From Massilia rubra (lineage in GTDB: Bacteria; Pseudomonadota; Gammaproteobacteria; Burkholderiales; Burkholderiaceae_D), in the NCBI RefSeq assembly GCF_011682065.1, contig NZ_VUYU01000040.1, positions 1 through 54,971 on the forward strand: DNA of 54,971 nucleotides, read 5' to 3'. A model generated the notes under the pieces. It was not told the DNA's origin. It saw only the letters and a program-made list of their open reading frames with translations, and ran no database searches. Of this stretch, positions 27,523 through 36,100 are shown in pieces; within the stretch, counting starts at the first letter, position 1, and every line of letters begins with the position of its first letter. The translations under genes and the position numbers were made by a program.

Positions 27523-28692
27523 ATGACGCAAAGCGCGCTCTCCGTACTCCTGCTGCTGGCGATGGGGCAGGGCGTGTTCCTGGCGATCGCCTTGCTGGCG
27601 GCGCGCCAGGCCGAGCTGCGCGGGGCCAACCGCCTGCTGGCGGCGCTGCTGCTGGGGAGCGTGGCGGTCATCGGGCACGCCTGGCTGGGCATCAACCATT
27701 TATATACGACCTATCCGCACAGCGCCCTGGCGATTGCCACCATTGGTTTGCTGAGCGGGCCGCTGCTGTATTTATATCTGCGCAGCGCGCTGACCGAACG
27801 GCGCCTGGCCGCGCGCGACTGGCTCCACGGCGCGCCGTTTTTGCTGGCGACAGTGGCCATGCTGCCGTTTTACCTGCAAAGCGCCGCGGCCAAGCTGGCC
27901 TGGATGCAGCACCGCCCGGTGCTGCCCTGGTATATCGGGCTGTCGGTGCTGGTCAAGACGGCGATGTTTGTCTGTTATGTCGTCGCCAGCTACCGCCTGA
28001 TGCGCGGCGCCGCCGGCGGTCCGCTGGCCGGCGGCCTGGCGCGGCTGGCCAAGATCTGGGTGATCGGCGCCGCTGGCAGCGTGGCCGCCTTCGGCATCGA
28101 ATTTTTCGACGTGGCGCTGCCGCTGTCGTCGGACGCGCTCGGCGCCATCGCGCTGGCCTGTTTTGTCTACGCCACCGCGTTCCTGGCGATTCGCCTGCCG
28201 CTCGGGTATCGCGCGCAGGTGCCGATACCTGCGCCGTTGCCGGAACCGGGACCGGAACCGGAACCGGAACCGGCGCCGCGCTACGCCAACAAACGGCTGT
28301 CGGAACCGGACCGCGCCAGCTTTCTCGATGCACTGAAACGGTGCATGGAAGTCGACCAGGTGTATCGCAACGGCGAACTGACGCTCGACGAACTGGCCGC
28401 GCTGCTGGCCATGACGCCGCACGAACTGTCGCAGCTGATCAACGATGCCTGTGGCGTCAACTTGCAGGAATACCTGAACCGCTACCGGGTCGATGCGCTC
28501 AAAGTGGCTTTGCTGGCGCCCGGGCAGGCCAATGCCAGCATCCTCGAGCTGGCGCTGGCGTGTGGCTTTAATAGCAAGACCACCCTGAACCGCGCATTCA
28601 AGAAGCAGACCGGCCTGACCCCGTCCGAATTTCGCCGTGGCGGCGCCAGGACAGGTGCCGAATCATCATCCGGGACGACTCCTCCGGGCTAA
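27523..28692 (+). CDS. membrane-anchored AraC-family transcriptional regulator
   Basis: A 389-residue protein. The first 230 residues contain about seven hydrophobic segments (MTQSALSVLLLLAMGQGVFL onward). A Pro/Glu linker follows (PLPEPGPEPEPEPAP), then a C-terminal AraC/XylS DNA-binding domain with two helix-turn-helix units: LTLDELAALLAMTPHELSQL, and ILELALACGFNSKTTLNRAF ending KKQTGLTPSEFRR. It would sense at the membrane and bind DNA directly, like other 7TM-AraC proteins. It starts 5 bp after the SulP gene, so it is probably co-transcribed and could control that transporter. A longer open frame from 26659 runs antisense-phase through SulP and is rejected. Confidence 0.85.
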   Translation: MTQSALSVLLLLAMGQGVFLAIALLAARQAELRGANRLLAALLLGSVAVIGHAWLGINHLYTTYPHSALAIATIGLLSGPLLYLYLRSALTERRLAARDWLHGAPFLLATVAMLPFYLQSAAAKLAWMQHRPVLPWYIGLSVLVKTAMFVCYVVASYRLMRGAAGGPLAGGLARLAKIWVIGAAGSVAAFGIEFFDVALPLSSDALGAIALACFVYATAFLAIRLPLGYRAQVPIPAPLPEPGPEPEPEPAPRYANKRLSEPDRASFLDALKRCMEVDQVYRNGELTLDELAALLAMTPHELSQLINDACGVNLQEYLNRYRVDALKVALLAPGQANASILELALACGFNSKTTLNRAFKKQTGLTPSEFRRGGARTGAESSSGTTPPG

Positions 28693-28742
28693 GTCGTGAA
28701 AATGGGTCCATTCGCCCCTTCACTTACCGCCACGGAGATTTG

Positions 28743-30218
28743 ATGAAACCTACCCTGTTGCCGGCCTTTCTGGCCTCCCTGCTGCTGTGCACCCCGGCCA
28801 TTGGCGCCGGCACGATCTGGATTTCGAACGTCAAACTGGTCTCGCCCGAAAAGCTCGACCGCGTCGAAACGGGCGCTGTGCTGATCGAGGACGGGCGCAT
28901 CGCCCGGGTTGAGCGCGGCCCGTCCAGCCCCGCCCCGGCCGGCGCCAGCGTGGTCGATGGCAAAGGCTACTACCTCACCCCGGGCCTGATCGACTCGCAC
29001 GTGCACCTGCACGCCGTGCCGGGCATGAGCATGGAGCAGGGCGCGTCCGGCGACAGCATGGCCCAGGCCTACTTCCGCCAGCTGCCGCGCTCCTTCCTGT
29101 ATTACGGCTTCACCACCGTGATCGACCTGGCCGTGTCGGATTACGGCGTGATCGAGCGCTTGCGCAAGGCGCCGCTGCATCCCGATGTATTCCATTGCGG
29201 CGAGCCGCTGGTGCTGGCCAACGGCTACCCGATGTCGTTTTACGCGCCCGATAAACGCTTCCAGAGCTTCGGCAACTACCTGTTCGATCCGGCCATGCCG
29301 ACCGCGGTGCCGGAGCAGTTTGCGCCCTCGGCGCACACCGTGGCGGCGGGGGTGGCGCGGGTGGCCAAGGCCGGCGGCATCTGCGTGAAAACCCACTTCG
29401 AGCGCGGTTTCGGGGCCAATCGCAACCTGCCGGTGATGAGCCCCGCCAAATTTGCCGAAGTGCGGGCCGCGACCACGCAGGCCGGCAAGGTGCTCGTCAC
29501 GCACGCCAATTCGTTCGAAGCGCAGTCGTTCGCGGTGGCCGGGCGGGCGGACGTGCTGGCGCACGGCATGTGGCACTGGGGAGCGCTGAACGGGCGGCCC
29601 GGCCTGCCGCCGGAGATCAAGGCGCTGCTCGACAAGATCGTCGACCAGCGCACCGGCTACCAGCCGACCATGCAGGTGCTGTATGGCTTGCGCGCGTATG
29701 TGGAGCCGGATTATCTGAACGATCCCGCCTTGCGCAAGGTGGTGCCGGCCTCGCTGCTGGCCTGGTTTTCAACGCCGCAAGGGCAGTGGTTCAAGCCGGA
29801 AGTGACCGACGGCGAGGAGGACGCCGCCGTGATGCAGTCGATGGAAGGGCCGCTGCGGCGCCAGCGCGCGGTGGTGGCCTACCTGGCCGGGCGCGACGCC
29901 AACTTCGTGTTCGGGTCCGATACGCCGTCGTCGCCGACCTATGGCAATTTACCGGGCTTGAATGGCTATCGCGAGATGCGGCAATTGCACGCGGCGGGCA
30001 TGTCGCTGGCGCAGATTTTCAAGGCGGCGACCATCAACAATGCACGCACCTTCAAGCTCGATGGAGAACTGGGATCGATCGAAGTGGGCAAGGCGGCCAA
30101 CCTGCTCTTGATGAAAACCTCGCCGCTGGAGGATGTGAGCGCATATGACAGCGTGCTGACGGTGTGGGTGCGGGGCGAGCAGACGGCGCGCGAGGCGCTG
30201 GCGGCGGATAACAAATAG
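28743..30218 (+). CDS. exported amidohydrolase family protein
   Basis: A 491-residue metal-dependent hydrolase. A signal peptide (MKPTLLPAFLASLLLCTPAI) is followed by a small beta domain and the HxH metal motif in GLIDSHVHLHAVPG. Further candidate metal/active residues are Lys in GICVKTHFE, His in VLVTHANSF and VLAHGMWHWG, and Asp in FVFGSDTPSSPTYG. The C-terminus returns to the composite beta sandwich (LDGELGSIEVGKAANLLLM). It hydrolyses an amide or ester bond of an unknown substrate, probably in the periplasm. ATG 28743 is preferred over the adjacent in-frame TTG at 28740; GGAG is 5 bp upstream. Confidence 0.85.
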   Translation: MKPTLLPAFLASLLLCTPAIGAGTIWISNVKLVSPEKLDRVETGAVLIEDGRIARVERGPSSPAPAGASVVDGKGYYLTPGLIDSHVHLHAVPGMSMEQGASGDSMAQAYFRQLPRSFLYYGFTTVIDLAVSDYGVIERLRKAPLHPDVFHCGEPLVLANGYPMSFYAPDKRFQSFGNYLFDPAMPTAVPEQFAPSAHTVAAGVARVAKAGGICVKTHFERGFGANRNLPVMSPAKFAEVRAATTQAGKVLVTHANSFEAQSFAVAGRADVLAHGMWHWGALNGRPGLPPEIKALLDKIVDQRTGYQPTMQVLYGLRAYVEPDYLNDPALRKVVPASLLAWFSTPQGQWFKPEVTDGEEDAAVMQSMEGPLRRQRAVVAYLAGRDANFVFGSDTPSSPTYGNLPGLNGYREMRQLHAAGMSLAQIFKAATINNARTFKLDGELGSIEVGKAANLLLMKTSPLEDVSAYDSVLTVWVRGEQTAREALAADNK

Positions 30219-30235
30219 CGTGAGCGCGGACCGGA

Positions 30236-30661
30236 TCAAGCGCAGCGCGCACGCACGCATTCGACGTAGGCCACGCTGTCCGGCGGCACGCCGTTGCGCT
30301 GCGAGGTCCAGATCATCTGGCCCAGGCATTCCATGATCTCGTGATGGGCGTCATGCGCCCCCAAACGTTGGGTGAGCGCGTTGCAGGCGGCCCGGATTCC
30401 CGGCGGCTGGTCGATCGACACCTGCTCGGCGATCGACAGATGCATCGACAAGTGCAGGAACGGATTGGCCTGCCCGCCCTCGACCGAGTAATCGCGCGCC
30501 AGCGCCGCTTCGGCGTCGGACAGCACGTCGGCATATTCGGGATGCTGGACGATCCAGTCGGCGGCGATGGCGTCCATCGGGCTGAGGATCTCGCCGCTGC
30601 GCTGCTTGCGGTAGGCTTCGCAGAAAAAACGGCGAACGTCGTCGGAGGAGGGGGTAAACAT
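30236..30661 (-). CDS. DUF1841 family protein
   Basis: A 141-residue cytosolic protein of DUF1841 (PF08897), common in beta- and gammaproteobacteria and of unknown function. It starts MFTPSSDDVRRFFCEAYRKQ and contains NPFLHLSMHLSIAEQ, DAHHEIMECLGQMIW and a C-terminal YVECVRARC. The frame is open upstream to 30823, but that extension is MITE-like repeat sequence, and ATG 30661 is where family similarity begins. No partner is obvious; the neighbour upstream is the MITE. Confidence 0.8.
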   Translation of the reverse strand: MFTPSSDDVRRFFCEAYRKQRSGEILSPMDAIAADWIVQHPEYADVLSDAEAALARDYSVEGGQANPFLHLSMHLSIAEQVSIDQPPGIRAACNALTQRLGAHDAHHEIMECLGQMIWTSQRNGVPPDSVAYVECVRARCA

Positions 30662-30728
30662 GATTGGCGGGGCGGGCAAATGAGTCAGGCCACATTGTAC
30701 CGCCATCGCCGCGCCCTCGTCGCTGCGG

Positions 30729-30896
30729 CTAGCAGCCTGTCGGACTTGGGATCGTCGGCTGCAAAAATACCTGGGACGGTCCATATTCTGCCGCTTTCTC
30801 GGCCAATAGCTCGCTATTGGCACTGCGAAATCGTCAAAATCTGGCCTCGCCCAGCTATTTTTTCGCTTCGACTCCCCAAGTCCGACAGGCTGCTAG
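30729..30896. mobile_element. MITE-like element with 22-bp perfect terminal inverted repeats
   Basis: A 168-bp non-coding element. The ends 30729-30750 and 30875-30896 are exact 22-bp reverse complements. If the outer CTAG at both ends is a 4-bp target duplication, the true terminal repeat is 18 bp, beginning CAGCCTGTCGGACTT. CTAG fits the YTAR target known for part of the IS5 family; that link is inference. An internal 9-bp hairpin, GCCAATAGC/GCTATTGGC, lies at 30802-30821. No transposase is encoded. The right end supplies the stop codon of the neighbouring aspartyl-protease-like gene. Confidence 0.75.
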
Positions 30897-32416
30897 TTCT
30901 TCCTCGGCTTGCAGGCGTCGCTGATGCTTTCCATGGTCTGGTGCGCGAGCGCCAGCTCGCCCACGCTGCGCTGCAGGGACGCGATGTAGCCACCGGCCTG
31001 GCAGAGGCGCGCCCGCTCCTGGGTGCTGCCGTCGCGGGCGGCGGCCATCAGCGCGGCGGCGTCGATCCGGCCCAGGTAGAAGGCGGCCACCGGCGCCGGC
31101 CAGCGCGTGTCGGTGGCCGCCGCCAGCTCGCGTTTGGCGGCTTCGCGCTCGCCGGCCTCGACCTGGGCCAAAAATAGTTCCAGGTCCAGCTCGATCTTGT
31201 CGGGCTTGCCGGCCAGGACGGCGCGCAGGCGCGTGACCGCCTCCTGCGGCTTGCCGGCTTCGCGCAGCAGGCGTGCCGTGAGCAGCAGCGCGGCCGGATG
31301 GTTCTGCGCGGCCGCCTTGTCGAGCCACGCACGGGCCTCGATCTGGTCTTTGGGCAGGCGCGCGCCATTGTAGTAGTCGCGCGCCAGGATGTACTGGGCG
31401 TCGGCGTTGCCGCCGTCGGCCTCCTTGCGCACCAGGGCCAGGTTGCCGCTGCCCGGCTTGGCGAACATCTCGCCGCCCAGGTAGCTCAGGTAAACGCGGC
31501 GCTGGCTGTTGGCAAACAAGACCCGGTGCGCGCGCAGGAAGTCGGTGCCGAGGATGACATCGACCTGCCCGTACTCGCGGTTGAGCGATTCGGCGATGGC
31601 GATATCGGCATTGCGCACTGTCTCGTCGCCGATGGTGAAGGTCTTGAAGACGGCGTTCCAGCGCGCCGCCCTGCCGCCGCCGGCGCCGATGAAAAAGCCG
31701 TTGCGCTTCACGTCCGCCATGTCGGTGGTGACGCCGGCGCGCCGCGCCGCGCTCTGGGTAATTGAGCTGACGCCCGCGCCGGTGTCGAGAATCGCCGAGA
31801 GCGTCACGCCGTTGACCCGCACCTCCACCTGCGGCGTGCCCGCCTTGCGGCTGGCGCCTGTCATCGGCACCATCATGGCCTGCGCGTCCCAGTACGACAG
31901 CAGATTGTCGTCGTTGCAGTTCTCGCTGCGGTGAAAACGCAGCACCTTGTCGGCCAGGGCCACTTCGAGATCGGACTGCATCAGGAAGTCGGCGCCGACG
32001 ATCGCGTCGTACCAGGGCGTGGTGCCCATCTGGCCGAGGACCGGCAGGGTGATCTTGCCGCCGCCGCTCGGGCCGACGGTGAAGTCGTCCAGGCTCGCCA
32101 GATACAGCGCGCTGCTGCCGCCCGTTCCCAGCACTTTACGGCCGCCGCCCGAGCGCAGCGCCAGTTTGCGGTTTTCGGCGCCGGTGCGGGTCAGCATGGT
32201 CATGAAGGCGCCGGTATCGAGCAGCATGAGCGCCGGCTTGCCGTTGATGCTGCCTTGCACGGCCGGCTGCAGCGCCAGGCCGCGCAAGGTGATCGGCAGC
32301 TCCTGTTGCTGGACAAATTTGCAGGTGGGGGACGGCGCGGCAAAGCCGGTGGCGGGCGCCGCGCCGCACAGCACGGACAGAAGCAGGGCGCAACAAGGGA
32401 GGCGGAAGATAGGCAT
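30893..32416 (-). CDS. exported retropepsin-like aspartyl protease with C-terminal repeats
   Basis: A 507-residue protein with a signal peptide (RLPCCALLLSVLCGAAPATG). Two retropepsin-like domains each carry an active-site triad: LLDTGAFMTML (about residue 65) and ILDTGAGVSSI (about 210). The second is followed by VDVILGTDFLRAHRVLFAN. The C-terminal 180 residues look like Sel1/TPR helical repeats (ADAQYILARDYYNGARLPKD, then AARLLREAGKPQEA). Having both DTG halves in one chain suggests an intramolecular pseudo-dimer, as in pepsin. The stop TAG (30893-30895) lies in the MITE terminal repeat, so the original C-terminus may have been replaced. Confidence 0.8.
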   Translation of the reverse strand: MPIFRLPCCALLLSVLCGAAPATGFAAPSPTCKFVQQQELPITLRGLALQPAVQGSINGKPALMLLDTGAFMTMLTRTGAENRKLALRSGGGRKVLGTGGSSALYLASLDDFTVGPSGGGKITLPVLGQMGTTPWYDAIVGADFLMQSDLEVALADKVLRFHRSENCNDDNLLSYWDAQAMMVPMTGASRKAGTPQVEVRVNGVTLSAILDTGAGVSSITQSAARRAGVTTDMADVKRNGFFIGAGGGRAARWNAVFKTFTIGDETVRNADIAIAESLNREYGQVDVILGTDFLRAHRVLFANSQRRVYLSYLGGEMFAKPGSGNLALVRKEADGGNADAQYILARDYYNGARLPKDQIEARAWLDKAAAQNHPAALLLTARLLREAGKPQEAVTRLRAVLAGKPDKIELDLELFLAQVEAGEREAAKRELAAATDTRWPAPVAAFYLGRIDAAALMAAARDGSTQERARLCQAGGYIASLQRSVGELALAHQTMESISDACKPRKN

Positions 32417-32466
32417 GGCAGGGATTATACGCGATCAAATTGCATAAAATGCAACGTTCCAGGCGG

Positions 32467-32493
32467 AAAAACGGCGCCGTGAAGCGCCGTTTT
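32467..32493 (-). terminator. Intrinsic terminator of rppH
   Basis: AAAACGGCGC (32468-32477) pairs with GCGCCGTTTT (32484-32493) across a 6-nt loop. On the minus strand the stem is followed by a run of five T. It lies 11 bp past the rppH stop codon. Confidence 0.75.
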
Positions 32494-32503
32494 GGGTCGA
32501 TTG

Positions 32504-33112
32504 CTAGTCCTTGCTCGGCACCAGCACCAGTTCCGGTTCCGGGGCGCAGGGCTGATCCGGGGCTGGCTGGCGCGGGGCGTGCGGCTGGCGCAGGTAACGC
32601 GCCGTGTGGCGCCGTTCGTGCGTATGGCCGCCGTTGGCCGGCCAGGTCAGGAAACGCGACAACTCCTGCAAGGCACGCTGGTACACATCACGCTTGAACT
32701 CGATGACCACATCGAGCGGCACCCAGTAATCGTGCCAGCGCCAGGCGTCGAACTCGGGATGGTCGGTCAGGCGCAGGTTGACGTCGTTATCACGGGCACA
32801 CATGCGCAGCAGGAACCAGATCTGCTTTTGCCCGCGGTAATGACCGCGAATCTCGCGCTTGATAAAATGGTCGGGTACTTCATAGCGCAGCCAGTCGCGG
32901 GTACGTCCCACAATCTTCACATGCTCCTGACGCAGCCCTATTTCTTCCTCCAGTTCGCGATACATTGCCTGTTCCGGTGTCTCACCGTATTTAATGCCCC
33001 CTTGCGGGAACTGCCACGAGTGCTCGCGCACCCGCTTGCCCCACCACACCTCGTTATGGGCGTTTAGCAGGATGATGCCGACGTTGGGCCGGAACCCTTC
33101 ACGATCGAGCAT
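32504..33112 (-). CDS. rppH: RNA pyrophosphohydrolase
   Basis: A 202-residue Nudix hydrolase. It begins [20 protein letters not shown] and has the Nudix box [20 protein letters not shown] with its Gly and Glu residues in place. The following YDxxxW-like segments ([29 protein letters not shown]) are typical of RppH, which removes pyrophosphate from triphosphate 5' ends to trigger mRNA decay. The last 45 residues are a poorly conserved Arg/Pro/His-rich tail usual in betaproteobacteria. It is divergent from proS, an arrangement common in Burkholderiales. Confidence 0.93.
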   Translation of the reverse strand: MLDREGFRPNVGIILLNAHNEVWWGKRVREHSWQFPQGGIKYGETPEQAMYRELEEEIGLRQEHVKIVGRTRDWLRYEVPDHFIKREIRGHYRGQKQIWFLLRMCARDNDVNLRLTDHPEFDAWRWHDYWVPLDVVIEFKRDVYQRALQELSRFLTWPANGGHTHERRHTARYLRQPHAPRQPAPDQPCAPEPELVLVPSKD

Positions 33113-33316
33113 AGTGCACCTCGAAACTTTCTGCCAGCGCGCGCCTTCTTTACATATTTACCCACAAATTCTGGTCCCCGCCCGGCTTTCGGGGTACGAA
33201 AACGGCAGGAACCGCGTCAAACGGGTCCATTTGTATAAGATTTGGACGCATCAGCCAGCTAATCCTTTAAAATTAGGTTGATTATAACCCTCTCTTTTTA
33301 AAAAGAATTCACCGAT
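33113..33316. promoter_or_regulatory. Divergent rppH/proS promoter region
   Basis: This 204-bp gap between divergent rppH and proS is AT-rich near proS. It contains TATAAG (about 33234) and TTATAA-type boxes (about 33280) suited to a -10 for proS, but no strong matching -35, so exact promoters are not assigned. GTCCCCG and CGGGGTAC can form a short hairpin around 33173-33198. No gene is seen. Confidence 0.35.
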
Positions 33317-35050
33317 ATGCGTGCCTCCCGTTTTTTTATTTCAACTTTAAAAGATGCACCTTCCGACGCTGAAATCGTCAGTCACCAGCTGATGATGCGC
33401 GCAGGAATGATCAAGCGCCTCGGCTCCGGTATCTACACCTACATGCCGACCGGCCTGCGCGTGATCCGCAAGGTCGAAGCGATTATCCGTGACGAAATGA
33501 ACAAGGCGGGCGGCATCGAACTGCTGATGCCGCTGGTGCAGCCAGCCGAGCTGTGGCAGGAAACCGGCCGCTGGGAAAAGATGGGTCCGGAACTGATGCG
33601 CGTGAAAGACCGCCACGGCCGCGAATACGCGATCCAGCCGACCTCGGAAGAAGTCATCACCGACGTGGTGCGCTCCGAGATCAAGTCCTACCGCCAGTTG
33701 CCGCTCAATTTCTATCACATCCAGACCAAGTTCCGCGACGAGCGCCGTCCGCGTTTCGGCCTGATGCGCGGCCGTGAATTCACCATGAAAGATGCGTACT
33801 CGTTCGACCGCGACGAAGCGAGCATGAAGGCGTCGTACAAGATCATGTACGACGCCTACACCGCCATTTTCAACCGCTTCGGCTTGACATTCCGTGCGGT
33901 GGCGGCCGACAACGGCGCCATCGGCGGCTCCGGCTCGCACGAATTCCACGTCATTGCCAGCACCGGCGAAGACGCCATCGTCTACTGCCCGACGTCCGAC
34001 TACGCGGCCAACATGGAAGCGGCCGAAGCGCTGCCGCTGGCCGCCGCGCGCGCCGCCGCCACTGCGCCGCTCACCAAAACCGCCACCCCTGGCGCGACCA
34101 AATGCGAAGCCGTGGCCGAGATGCTCAAGCTGCCGTTGAACCAGACCGTCAAGACCATCGCCCTGACGGTCGAAAAAGAAGTCGCCGGCAAGCAGGTGCT
34201 GGAAAACTGGATGCTGCTGCTGCGCGGCGACCATGATCTGAACGAAATCAAGGTCGGCAAGGTACCTGGCCTGGCCGGGCACCGCTTCGCCACCGAAGCC
34301 GAGATCCTGGCCTGCTACGGCAGCATTCCCGGCTACCTGGGGCCGATCGGCACCAAGCAGCCGGTCACCATCGTGGCCGACCGCACGGTTGCCAACATGG
34401 CCGATTTTGTCTGCGGCGCCAATGAAGAAGGCTTCCACTACACGGGCGCCAACTGGGTGCGCGACCTGCCCGAAGGCTTGGTGGCCGACCTGCGCAACGT
34501 GGTCGAAGGCGACGCCTCGCCGGATGGCAAAGGCGTGCTGGCGATCGAGCGCGGCATCGAAGTCGGTCACGTGTTCCAGCTCGGGACTTCCTACTCCGAG
34601 AGCATGAAAGCGACGTTCCTGGACGAAAACGGCAAGCCTGCGCCGCTGCAGATGGGTTGCTACGGGATTGGCGTCACGCGCATCCTGGGCGCGGCGATCG
34701 AGCAGAATTTCGACGACAAGGGCATCATCTGGCCGGCCGCGATCGCGCCGTTCGAAGTCGTCCTGTGCCCGATGGGGATGGACCGCAGCGAGATGGTCAA
34801 GACCGAAGTCGAGAGCCTGTACGCGGCGCTGCAAGCGGCGGGCGTGGACGTCATCGTCGACGACCGCGGCCTGCGTCCGGGCGCCATGTTCGCCGACTGG
34901 GAACTGATCGGCGTGCCGCACCGCGTGGTGATCGGCGAGCGTGGCCTGAAGGAAGGCAACCTCGAATACCAGGGCCGGCGCGATCTTGAAGCGACCGCCG
35001 TGCCGGTGGCCGGCATGGCCCTGTTCATCAAAGGCAAATTGAGCCAGTGA
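33317..35050 (+). CDS. proS: prolyl-tRNA synthetase
   Basis: A 577-residue class II aminoacyl-tRNA synthetase of the bacterial ProS type. Catalytic motifs are visible: [20 protein letters not shown] (motif 1 region), the motif 2 stretch [17 protein letters not shown] with MKDAYSF, and motif 3 in [13 protein letters not shown]. An editing insertion (YbaK-like, about residues 225-400) includes [14 protein letters not shown] and [13 protein letters not shown]. The C-terminal anticodon domain contains [20 protein letters not shown]. It charges tRNA-Pro and edits Ala-tRNA-Pro. The downstream lytic transglycosylase start overlaps the proS stop by 4 bp. Confidence 0.96.
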   Translation: MRASRFFISTLKDAPSDAEIVSHQLMMRAGMIKRLGSGIYTYMPTGLRVIRKVEAIIRDEMNKAGGIELLMPLVQPAELWQETGRWEKMGPELMRVKDRHGREYAIQPTSEEVITDVVRSEIKSYRQLPLNFYHIQTKFRDERRPRFGLMRGREFTMKDAYSFDRDEASMKASYKIMYDAYTAIFNRFGLTFRAVAADNGAIGGSGSHEFHVIASTGEDAIVYCPTSDYAANMEAAEALPLAAARAAATAPLTKTATPGATKCEAVAEMLKLPLNQTVKTIALTVEKEVAGKQVLENWMLLLRGDHDLNEIKVGKVPGLAGHRFATEAEILACYGSIPGYLGPIGTKQPVTIVADRTVANMADFVCGANEEGFHYTGANWVRDLPEGLVADLRNVVEGDASPDGKGVLAIERGIEVGHVFQLGTSYSESMKATFLDENGKPAPLQMGCYGIGVTRILGAAIEQNFDDKGIIWPAAIAPFEVVLCPMGMDRSEMVKTEVESLYAALQAAGVDVIVDDRGLRPGAMFADWELIGVPHRVVIGERGLKEGNLEYQGRRDLEATAVPVAGMALFIKGKLSQ

Positions 35051-35667
35051 GCGCTTCGGTCATGGTGAATGGACTGGCGCAGGCGGTGCTGGTGGCCGGC
35101 CTGCTCTGGTCCTGGGCCGCGTGGGCCGGCAACCAGAAAGAGGAGGCGATGGCCGACTCGGTGCGGGTGGCCTTGTCGAACGCGATCAAGGACACGCGTC
35201 CGCCGCAGCCCGTGTTTCGCGACGAGGCGGGGCGGGTGCGCTACCAGCAATGGCTCTCGACCATGTCGGACCGGCTCAAGCGCAAGCTGCCGGACGACCA
35301 GGTGCGGCTCGAATTCCTGCAATCGGTCTGGTACGAATCGAACCGTGCCGGTCTCGATACGGGCATGGTGCTGGGGCTGATCCAGGTCGAATCGGCGTAC
35401 CGCAAGTACGCGGTATCGATGGTGGGCGCGCGCGGCTACATGCAAGTGATGCCGTTCTGGACCAACGCGATCGGCGACAGCGACCGCAGCAAGCTGTTCA
35501 ATATGCAGACCAACCTGCGTTACGGCTGCTCGATCCTGCGCATGTACCTCGACATCGAAAACGGCAACCTGTACCTCGCGCTGGGCCGCTACAACGGTAG
35601 CCGAGGCAAGCCCGCCTACCCCAACGCGGTACTCGCCGCCTGGGAAAAGTGGAAATTTCCTACCTAA
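35047..35667 (+). CDS. lytic transglycosylase (SLT domain)
   Basis: A 206-residue muramidase-like enzyme that cleaves peptidoglycan glycan strands to 1,6-anhydro ends. An N-terminal hydrophobic segment ([15 protein letters not shown]) acts as signal or anchor. The SLT domain (about 80-200) has the catalytic Glu in [15 protein letters not shown], then [26 protein letters not shown] and [14 protein letters not shown]. It begins with GTG at 35047 inside the proS stop region and is translated from the proS transcript, a linkage seen widely in Burkholderiales. Inverted repeats follow immediately. Confidence 0.88.
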   Translation: MSASVMVNGLAQAVLVAGLLWSWAAWAGNQKEEAMADSVRVALSNAIKDTRPPQPVFRDEAGRVRYQQWLSTMSDRLKRKLPDDQVRLEFLQSVWYESNRAGLDTGMVLGLIQVESAYRKYAVSMVGARGYMQVMPFWTNAIGDSDRSKLFNMQTNLRYGCSILRMYLDIENGNLYLALGRYNGSRGKPAYPNAVLAAWEKWKFPT

Positions 35668-35671
35668 AAAC

Positions 35672-35981
35672 TCAGACCCCACCTACAACCGGGGTCTGAC
35701 CTCTGATTCGAAATATTTCCCAGCCTCACAACCGGGGTCAGAGCTTTAATCTGAAACTAATTGCCAGGCTAGCGCATCGCAAGGATGCCAATTGAAACGA
35801 AAAACCGTCTTTCTCCTTGGGGGAGGGGCGGTTTTGACCTTTACGGTAGTTTACGTTCGCCTCAAACGCGAGCTTGCATGAAATCTTTCGAATTAAAGCT
35901 CTGACCCCGGTTGTAGGAAGTTTGGAGGGCGGTTGTAGGCGCTTTAGCCGAAAGTTTCGAATCAGAGGTCAGACCCCGGTT
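35672..35981. repeat. Nested inverted repeats, GGGGTCTGACC family
   Basis: Three dyads are nested or adjacent in this 310-bp intergenic stretch. TCAGACCCC (35672-35680) pairs with GGGGTCTGA (35691-35699). A perfect 27-bp pair lies at 35687-35713 and 35955-35981. A perfect 22-bp pair lies inside it at 35729-35750 and 35892-35913. All carry the GGGGTC(T/A)GA core also seen at 10190, 15546-15840 and 54869-54921. Nothing in the 433 bp between 35668 and 36100 looks coding. Confidence 0.85.
35800..35836 (+). terminator. Terminator-like hairpin inside the repeat block
   Basis: AAAACCGTCTTTCTCC pairs imperfectly, using G-U pairs, with GGGAGGGGCGGTTTT around a TTGG loop and ends in GTTTTG. It lies centrally between the two halves of the nested inverted repeats and may end the proS-transglycosylase transcript. 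Confidence 0.45.
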
Positions 35982-36100
35982 CGGGACTAGATGATCAGCT
36001 AGCTATCAAGTTTTGCAGGTGAGTAGCTGTTGAAGTCCGGCACCACGGCGGCGGTCGGGGGTGTAGACTGCCATTTTTCTCAGAGCTCACGAAAGTGCAC

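Noticed and set aside
30662-30823. N-terminal extension of the DUF1841 protein
   Set aside because: The extra residues come from MITE sequence; ATG 30661 starts the conserved domain.
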